A stretch of 6,769 bases of DNA from Schlesneria sp. (GTDB taxonomy: Bacteria > Planctomycetota > Planctomycetia > Planctomycetales > Planctomycetaceae). The translations under genes were made by a program, and so were the position numbers. Where the stretch lies: the NCBI GenBank assembly GCA_025353525.1, contig JANXOO010000693.1, positions 1-6,769 on the forward strand. The letters are read 5' to 3'. Positions within the stretch are counted from its first letter, which is position 1. Each line of letters opens with the position of its first letter. Below are positions 1-5,288 of this stretch, one piece after another. Below the pieces are notes generated by a model, which saw only the letters and a program-made list of their open reading frames with translations, was not told the DNA's origin and did not search any database.

Positions 1-156
1 CTCTGTGGTAAAAACTCGTCGCATTTCTCTGCACCCTGTCGCCGAGCGATTGGTCAGTTTCAGCCAAAATGGTTCCGACAGTAAATGATGCGCCGGCCCT
101 AAAGCCTGAACTCCAACAAAGAACAGAACGATTCGAAAGACTCAAGGTGATTTGAT
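1..156. other. Leader region of the M24 peptidase gene; no assignable gene
   Basis: This short stretch holds no gene I can identify. Two forward frames are open from the window edge and stop at 82-84 (TAA) and 86-88 (TGA). Either could be the last 27-28 codons of an upstream gene, but so short a tail has no recognisable motif. A 28-codon ATG frame at 69-155 overlaps the ribosome binding site of the next gene and has no binding site of its own. I see no convincing -35/-10 pair and no terminator hairpin followed by a T-run, so whether the peptidase gene is first in its transcript cannot be decided here. Confidence 0.4.
144..150 (+). promoter_or_regulatory. Ribosome binding site of the M24 peptidase gene
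   Basis: AAGGTGA lies 6 nt before the ATG at 157. It resembles the anti-16S consensus AAGGAGGTGA with the central GGA missing. The spacing is good and supports 157 as the start codon. Confidence 0.65.
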
Positions 157-1341
157 ATGCTCACTCAGGCAGGTTGTTTGGCTCGTCGAGCCCGATTGTG
201 GGAATCTTTGCCAACGGCCTGCGAATGGTTGTTGATCGCCGATCCCCGGCACGTTTTGTACTTGTCGAATTTCTGGATACATCCTCTCACGTTTTCTGCT
301 GGCGAACGATGCTGGCTGTTACTCGAACGCGACGGCAAGGCGACGTTGCTTGGCGACAACTTCTCGCTCAGGTCGCGGTCGGCCGATCCTTTCGTCGACG
401 ACGAAGTGATGGTGAAGTGGTACGACCACAAACATTCCGTCATTAACCGCGATCACGCGTTGTTGAACGCGACCGAGCAGATTTCTGATCGATTGCTGGG
501 ACGCGGTGGTGCGGTCGAAGCAGAATGGTTGCCGGTTGGAGCGTTCGAGTTACTGGGACTTGATCACGAACAGCATTCGGTACGGGTCGAGGCGGCCGAT
601 TTAGGGAAACCCGGCGCGATCGATCTGGGGACGATCCTGCGAGTGTTGCGTCGCCGAAAAGATCCCGATGAAATTGCTCTGCTGAAAGAGTGCATGCGAG
701 CGGGCGAGGCGGGAATGCGTCGGCTGCGTGAAATCATTCGACCAGGGATCAGTGAATTCGAGATCTTCTGTGAAGTCCAGCACGCGGCGATTGCAGCGGC
801 TGGCCGACCGGGTTTGATCTACGGCGATTTTCGAGCCGCTTCGGCGTCCAAACCGAAAGTCGGCGGATTGCCGACCGACCACAAGTTGCAGCCAGGCGAC
901 ATGTTCACACTCGACTATTCCGTTGTACTGGAAGGTTACCGATCCGACTTCACGAACTGTATGACAGTCGGTGAGCCGACATCACAACAACGGCATCTTT
1001 ATAATCTTGTCTCGGCGGCTCAGCGAGGCGGTGAATCCGTGTTGAAAGCCGGAACGCCCGCGAAAGATGTCTTTCATGCCGTTAACAAGCCGATTCTCGA
1101 AGCAGGTTTGGCAGACAAGTTCGCTCATCATGCCGGACACGGCATCGGGTTGGCGCATCCGGAAGCTCCGATCCTGGTCCCCGAGAGCGAAGATGTTCTG
1201 ATTGCTGGCGATGTCATCACGCTGGAACCGGGCCTGTACGTCGAAGGGATCGGCGGCATCCGCATCGAGCACAACTACCTGATTACAGACAGTGGCTACG
1301 AACGACTGAGCAATCACGACATCTCGCTGACGAACGGTTGA
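157..1341 (+). CDS. M24 family metallopeptidase (Xaa-Pro dipeptidase/aminopeptidase type)
   Basis: This is a complete 394-residue gene, the usual size for two-domain M24 enzymes, which use a dinuclear metal centre to cleave the bond before proline in peptides. Residues about 10-145 look like the creatinase-type N-terminal domain ([13 protein letters not shown] at 28-40). The linker [13 protein letters not shown] (164-176) leads into the pita-bread catalytic domain (about 175-390). All five expected metal ligands are visible: D253 and D264 (LDYS, then SDFT, 11 residues apart), H328 in HAGHGIG, E357 in LEPG and E371 in RIEH. There is no signal peptide or membrane segment, so it should act in the cytoplasm, probably in peptide turnover. 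The second active-site His appears to be H334 in LAHPEAP, one residue closer to H328 than in the common GLxxHE form. The start is ATG with AAGGTGA 6 nt upstream. The family is secure; substrate (dipeptide or longer) is not, so no gene symbol is given. Its stop lies 9 bp from that of the convergent neighbour. Confidence 0.93.
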   Translation: MLTQAGCLARRARLWESLPTACEWLLIADPRHVLYLSNFWIHPLTFSAGERCWLLLERDGKATLLGDNFSLRSRSADPFVDDEVMVKWYDHKHSVINRDHALLNATEQISDRLLGRGGAVEAEWLPVGAFELLGLDHEQHSVRVEAADLGKPGAIDLGTILRVLRRRKDPDEIALLKECMRAGEAGMRRLREIIRPGISEFEIFCEVQHAAIAAAGRPGLIYGDFRAASASKPKVGGLPTDHKLQPGDMFTLDYSVVLEGYRSDFTNCMTVGEPTSQQRHLYNLVSAAQRGGESVLKAGTPAKDVFHAVNKPILEAGLADKFAHHAGHGIGLAHPEAPILVPESEDVLIAGDVITLEPGLYVEGIGGIRIEHNYLITDSGYERLSNHDISLTNG

Positions 1342-1350
1342 TGTGGCAAA

Positions 1351-4300
1351 TCACTCGAGAACCCCGTTGATAAAAAAGCCGCCGGTTGCCGCGTTGATCG
1401 GGATCTGGAACGTCGTCTGTGGTGTTGTCGTATTGTAAATCAGGTTGTTCTGCGATCCCTGAAACTGAATCGTTGGCGTTACATTCGTGAAAATGATCCC
1501 CCGGTGCGTCGTGTTGTCGGTCGACAGCAGGCTGATGATGTTTGAATCGAACCGGATACTTGAGTTCGCGGCGACCGTGTCGAAGAGCATGCCGGTTGCA
1601 CCACCTGCCGAGTCGGTTATGACATTGCCGATAATCGAGTCACTGCTGGTGCTTGCAAAACCGAAATGCAAACCCGTTCCGCTGGCGGAATTGAAGTTGA
1701 TCGTGTTGTAGTTCAGTTGGTTAAACGATTGCCCCGTCGCCAGAATCGACACACCCGTCGACTGGTTCCCGCCAAACGTGATCGTGTTCGAATTGACGGA
1801 TGTTGTCAGGCTGCTCGTCGCCGACGTTTCGTTGACGAATATCCCGGTCATCCCGCTGCCGTACGCATTGATGGTATTGTTTGAAATATTCGTTCCGACG
1901 GGTCCGTTCCAAAGGACGCTGATCACGGGTGATCCGCCGTAGGACGCTGAAATTGAATTCGACACAATGGACGAGGTCAACGAGGCGTTGGCTCCGCCAG
2001 TTGCTGTCTGGAACTGAATTGCTGTACCGTGGGTATCGGTGATCGAATTGTTTTGAATAATCGCGGTCACGTTGGCGGCGGTATCGGCACCGACGAGAAT
2101 CGTTCCGCCCCCCAAGGCTCCGTTCGTGCCAAAGATCGAGTTGGCAACGGTGATCGCCGTGTCGTTGTTCGACTGGATTGCGTAGCCACTTGATCCATTG
2201 ATTCGAACGCCACCGAGCGCGAGGCTCGACGACAGCGTCGAATTGACGCCAACGCTGTTGTTTGTGAAATCGACACTGCCGATACTCGTTGATCCGAACG
2301 AATTGATTAACAGGCCGGCGCTGTTGGTTCCAACGATATTCTGGATCGTTCCGCCACTTCCGTATTGACCGTTTCCTGTGATCGCGAACGAACCCGTACT
2401 TTGAGCCAGGCTGATACCGAACGGTCCTCCGTTGACGGAGATGTCGCTGAACGACGTATTGATTGTCGAGTAGGCGATGTCGACCGCCGAGCCGTGTAAT
2501 GTCGTGATCTCTCCCCCATTGATTTGCAACAGATCGAGCGTACGTCCGTAGAGTCCCGTGGCATTCGTCGTCACCAGATTCACATTTCCAATCAGAATTT
2601 CGCTCGACGCACTGACGAGCGACACTGCAGGAGAGGCTGCGGTCGACGTGACACTCAGGTTACTGACATCGATCAATGCGTCAGTTCCGTTTACAGAGAA
2701 TCCGGCTGCGGCTGGCGAGACGATGTTCGTAAATCCGGTGAAGTTATACGTGTTGTAGGTCGTTTTCGGGGTTCCGTTGACGTTCGATGTCACTCCTGTG
2801 CTCCCTGCGATGAACACGGATGGTCCGGTCGTATTGGTGGCATTCAGGGATGCAATCGTCACATCGGTCGAGACGTTGTTGATAACCAAACCATCGAGTC
2901 CCGTATCTTTCACCGAAAGATTATTGAGCACGATCGAACCGCCGGTTGTGTTCTCCAGGATAAAGCCATTGCCGGACGCAGTGATCGTGTTTCCGAGTCC
3001 GAAGTACGAGACGTTTGCATTTCCCCCGTCGACGACAATTCCGTTTCCAGTCGCCGAATTCACCTGGAGATTGCGGAGTGTCACGGTCCCTGACGAACCG
3101 GTCAGATGAACGGCGTCGGCTCCGATATTGCTGAAAGTCAGGTCGTGTAGCGAAACACCGGAAGCATTCGTGCCGGTGACACCGCCACCCGTCGTCGTAT
3201 TGAAAACAAATCCGCCAACGTCGGTATTCGACGCCAGAACGACTGCAGGTCCATTCACACTGGCAAAAACCGGAGTGGCGCTGGAATTTCCGGCGTGTGG
3301 CACGTTTGGAAGGGTCGCATAGCCACCGCCCCCCAGTGCCACCGATTGATTCACGCCGTCGATTTGACCTAACAGGTGCTGGCCTTCAGCCATGGTTACC
3401 GTTTGATTGATGACCGAACCGCTGCGCACATAAATCAGATCGCCACCTGCGGCCTGGGCATCGGCAATTGTACGGAACGGATTCGCCGTCGTTCCGTCCG
3501 GAGTTGCCCCTCCGATCACTTGCGAATTGTTGTTTGCGACTCCGGGCAAATTGCCCGACTGCTGGACCTGATCGACGATGTACGGATTTCCGGTCAACGG
3601 ATTGATGGCGACCTTGTCGTTCGTCGTCGTCACATGGTGGCTGACGATCACGTTGTAGTTGCGTTCGACGTACCGGAACGGAGACGGTGTTCGGTTGTGC
3701 CAACCGCTGCTTGGGTGGTTACTGCCAAACGGAAGTTGTAATGAGCAACCGACCATCACGTTCGATCCGTACAAATGATCGTTTGTATAAAGAACTTGTC
3801 CTGTCACTCCGTTATTGAAGACCCCTTCGACGCGGGCTTTGAATCCGTTGATACCTCCGCTGGATCCTCCCTCGAAGTGGTAGCCACCGACAAAACCGCG
3901 AATCTGGTGTCGGTCGCGAATCGGCACGCTCCCCCCGATTTCGGTATCGATCCCTCGCAGGGCTGTCCCCTGGTCGACAGCCTGACCGTACAGAAGCTGA
4001 TTTCCGACAAACCTTTCGCCGTTAATCAGGTTTGAAAACGTCTGCGACGACGTGATTGGCAAGTAGACGTTGGATCGCCACTCGAATTGCGAAATCAGCG
4101 TCTCAAAACTCAACCCGATTTGCTGGAATTGTCTGCCCGACGTTTTGTCGGAATCGTACCAGACGCTGGCACCGCTCCATCCGTTCAGGTCGTCACGCAG
4201 ATAGCGGTAGCCCAACCCGAAGTTTCCACCGAGCTGCGATCGATTGGACGCGAATCCACGAGCATCGACGAAGAAGAAATGCTCGTCGGTCAAGACGTAT

Positions 4301-4713
4301 GGCATCACTTCGACGGGTGTGATCGAATCGTTGCGACCGAACGTTTTGCCATACAAATGGCCCACTCGACCAATTGCGCCCACTCCGTCACTGACTTCGC
4401 GTGGATCAGCGGGTGTCAACGAAAAGAAACTTTTGAATGTTGGCGGTGTTTGTTCTTTACTCCGCTGCTTTGATTCGCGTCGTTGCTGCCTGATCCGTTC
4501 CCTCGCACGTTCCTTGAACATATCGGCTTCTTCACCGATCGGTTCCAGAGCGACCGGATCTGATTGACCGCGTGCAACCGTCGATGTCACGTCCGCACGC
4601 ATCAGTCGTGGTGAGATCTCGCCAATCGAGAACAGCAACGCGGCACCTGTTGCAAGTGCCGCGAAGCAAATATCTCGTACAAGAGACAACCGGGTTCGAA
4701 GTTTTGGCGGCAT
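1351..4713 (-). CDS. Inverse autotransporter beta-barrel protein with right-handed beta-helix passenger (putative surface adhesin)
   Basis: This encodes 1120 residues from the preferred ATG (4713); an in-frame GTG at 4758 would add 15. Residues 1-40 form a signal peptide: basic start, hydrophobic 15-31, possible cleavage after LMRA. Residues 61-88 are packed with Arg, Lys and Glu. About 115-330 resemble the intimin/invasin inverse autotransporter barrel: alternating amphipathic strands, GGNFGLGYRYL near 162-172, WYDSDKTSG near 185-193, YLPI at 217-220. RYVERNYNV (347-355) resembles the post-barrel VERN-type segment of that family. Then TPDGTTANPFRTI (404-416) and GDLIYVRSG (424-432) mark a typical entry into a right-handed parallel beta-helix. 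About 700 residues of rungs rich in Asn, Gly, Ser and Thr run to the C-terminus (NGVLE). Residues 385-1120 have no Cys and only two Lys. In this family the barrel sits in the outer membrane and the C-terminal part is exposed outside. I see no LysM, Ig-like, lectin, dockerin or PEP-CTERM element. Family-level call is strong; adhesion is inferred, and a carbohydrate-active helix is an alternative. Confidence 0.85.
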   Translation of the reverse strand: MPPKLRTRLSLVRDICFAALATGAALLFSIGEISPRLMRADVTSTVARGQSDPVALEPIGEEADMFKERARERIRQQRRESKQRSKEQTPPTFKSFFSLTPADPREVSDGVGAIGRVGHLYGKTFGRNDSITPVEVMPYVLTDEHFFFVDARGFASNRSQLGGNFGLGYRYLRDDLNGWSGASVWYDSDKTSGRQFQQIGLSFETLISQFEWRSNVYLPITSSQTFSNLINGERFVGNQLLYGQAVDQGTALRGIDTEIGGSVPIRDRHQIRGFVGGYHFEGGSSGGINGFKARVEGVFNNGVTGQVLYTNDHLYGSNVMVGCSLQLPFGSNHPSSGWHNRTPSPFRYVERNYNVIVSHHVTTTNDKVAINPLTGNPYIVDQVQQSGNLPGVANNNSQVIGGATPDGTTANPFRTIADAQAAGGDLIYVRSGSVINQTVTMAEGQHLLGQIDGVNQSVALGGGGYATLPNVPHAGNSSATPVFASVNGPAVVLASNTDVGGFVFNTTTGGGVTGTNASGVSLHDLTFSNIGADAVHLTGSSGTVTLRNLQVNSATGNGIVVDGGNANVSYFGLGNTITASGNGFILENTTGGSIVLNNLSVKDTGLDGLVINNVSTDVTIASLNATNTTGPSVFIAGSTGVTSNVNGTPKTTYNTYNFTGFTNIVSPAAAGFSVNGTDALIDVSNLSVTSTAASPAVSLVSASSEILIGNVNLVTTNATGLYGRTLDLLQINGGEITTLHGSAVDIAYSTINTSFSDISVNGGPFGISLAQSTGSFAITGNGQYGSGGTIQNIVGTNSAGLLINSFGSTSIGSVDFTNNSVGVNSTLSSSLALGGVRINGSSGYAIQSNNDTAITVANSIFGTNGALGGGTILVGADTAANVTAIIQNNSITDTHGTAIQFQTATGGANASLTSSIVSNSISASYGGSPVISVLWNGPVGTNISNNTINAYGSGMTGIFVNETSATSSLTTSVNSNTITFGGNQSTGVSILATGQSFNQLNYNTINFNSASGTGLHFGFASTSSDSIIGNVITDSAGGATGMLFDTVAANSSIRFDSNIISLLSTDNTTHRGIIFTNVTPTIQFQGSQNNLIYNTTTPQTTFQIPINAATGGFFINGVLE

Positions 4714-4721
4714 CGGACAAA

Positions 4722-4729
4722 TCCTTTCC
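4722..4729 (-). promoter_or_regulatory. Ribosome binding site deciding the start of the barrel/beta-helix gene
   Basis: Read on the minus strand, GGAAAGGA ends 8 nt before the ATG at 4713-4711. The longer frame would start at a GTG (4758-4756), and the bases just before it (GTTGCGCC) show no purine-rich site. Starting at 4713 also leaves a short basic N-region (MPPKLRTR) directly before the hydrophobic stretch, as a signal peptide should have. Confidence 0.7.
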
Positions 4730-4960
4730 ATACGCATCATCGGGCAATGCACGCGCACGGCGCAACGACGTTAAACGCAGGATGGCGCCTCAAACCTCAA
4801 ATTGAGGGAATCAGCGTTGGGCCTTGCATTTTTTCGTACGGGAAATTGAAAGTCGTAAACGGATCGGGAGAGATCAGGACATGACGCGAAACGGCAGACC
4901 CGTCTCGCTGCAGGAATGGCAAACCATTTCAAAAACGTGTGTGATCAGGAGAAAATGACT

Positions 4961-4994
4961 TTGATCGTACTCGGCGTAATTCGCGGAAATGTGA
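4961..4994 (+). repeat. Imperfect direct repeat, copy 1
   Basis: The pattern is TTGATCG, 9 nt, TAATTC, 2 nt, GGAAATGTG, then A. The TAATTC-NN-GGAAATGTG part (4977-4993) matches copy 2 at all 15 specified bases, 114 bp away, and TTGATCG recurs upstream in both copies. It is seen directly in the sequence; function is unknown. A regulator binding site or part of a structured RNA are possibilities. Confidence 0.6.
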
Positions 4995-5072
4995 GTTCAG
5001 AGAATTCCTCGCTCTTTTCCTCGGGCAGAATAAATTCCGTGTGCGGTTCTGTCGAGTCCGATTTCATCACCC

Positions 5073-5110
5073 TTGATCGAGACTTTGACATAATTCAGGG
5101 AAATGTGTGA
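5073..5110 (+). repeat. Imperfect direct repeat, copy 2
   Basis: The pattern is TTGATCG, 11 nt, TAATTC, 2 nt, GGAAATGTG, then TGA. It matches copy 1 with a 2-nt longer inner spacer. On the opposite strand the bases just beyond GAATTA differ between copies mainly by transitions (CGCCGA versus TGTCAA), so the similarity extends past the exact core. It ends 178 nt before the GTG of the VIT/vWA gene. Confidence 0.6.
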
Positions 5111-5277
5111 ATCGCAGGTTGCACGGGGCGAATTCCAGCAAAATCTGCCGAAATGTCCGTGGCCCAACGATTTGTCGGGAACTTTTACTGAGGTGATCCG
5201 TCGAAATGTCGGGTGACGGGCCCGCAATTCCATTTGCCGCTCAAACGTACAAATCACAGCCACAACCTGTCTCTGTC

Positions 5278-5283
5278 GGAGGA
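5278..5283 (+). promoter_or_regulatory. Ribosome binding site supporting a GTG start
   Basis: GGAGGA lies 5 nt before the GTG at 5289, a near-ideal site. No ATG in the same frame near this point offers a comparable site, and the GTG begins a canonical signal peptide, so the non-ATG start is well supported. Confidence 0.8.
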
Positions 5284-5288
5284 CTGTC

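Larger units (their letters stand above)
4714..5288. other. Divergent intergenic region between the two exported-protein genes
   Basis: This 575-bp spacer separates the start codons of the barrel/beta-helix gene (leftward) and the VIT/vWA gene (rightward) and must hold both promoters unless they are distant. It contains an imperfect direct repeat (4961-4994 and 5073-5110) and two further GAAATGT cores near 5150 and 5203. A TTGACA at 5085-5090 lacks a good -10 partner, so I do not call a promoter. A frame of 51 codons (4955-5110, +) starts with ATG after AGGAG with only 3 nt between them. It could be a small gene, but its codon choice shows no bias and it contains both long repeat copies. I see no tRNA, CRISPR array or mobile element. 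Confidence 0.6.

Noticed and set aside
2524..3093. A 189-codon forward open frame antisense to the beta-helix gene
   Set aside because: It lies wholly within the well-supported reverse-strand gene, has low-complexity Arg/Ser/Ile-rich sequence with no domain, and reflects the repetitive codon pattern of the opposite strand.
4714..4758. Extending the barrel/beta-helix gene to the upstream GTG at 4758
   Set aside because: No ribosome binding site precedes that GTG, while ATG 4713 has GGAAAGGA at 8 nt and gives a normal signal-peptide N-region.
5085..5113. TTGACA as a -35 element for the VIT/vWA gene
   Set aside because: The -35 match is perfect, but at 16-17 bp spacing the -10 positions (GTGAAT or TGAATC) match the consensus at only two or three bases, and the element sits inside repeat copy 2.
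5198..5219. A CCGTC/GACGG hairpin around the last GAAATGT core
   Set aside because: Only 5 bp of stem with a 12-nt loop and no T-run follow; this is too weak to call a terminator or riboswitch element.
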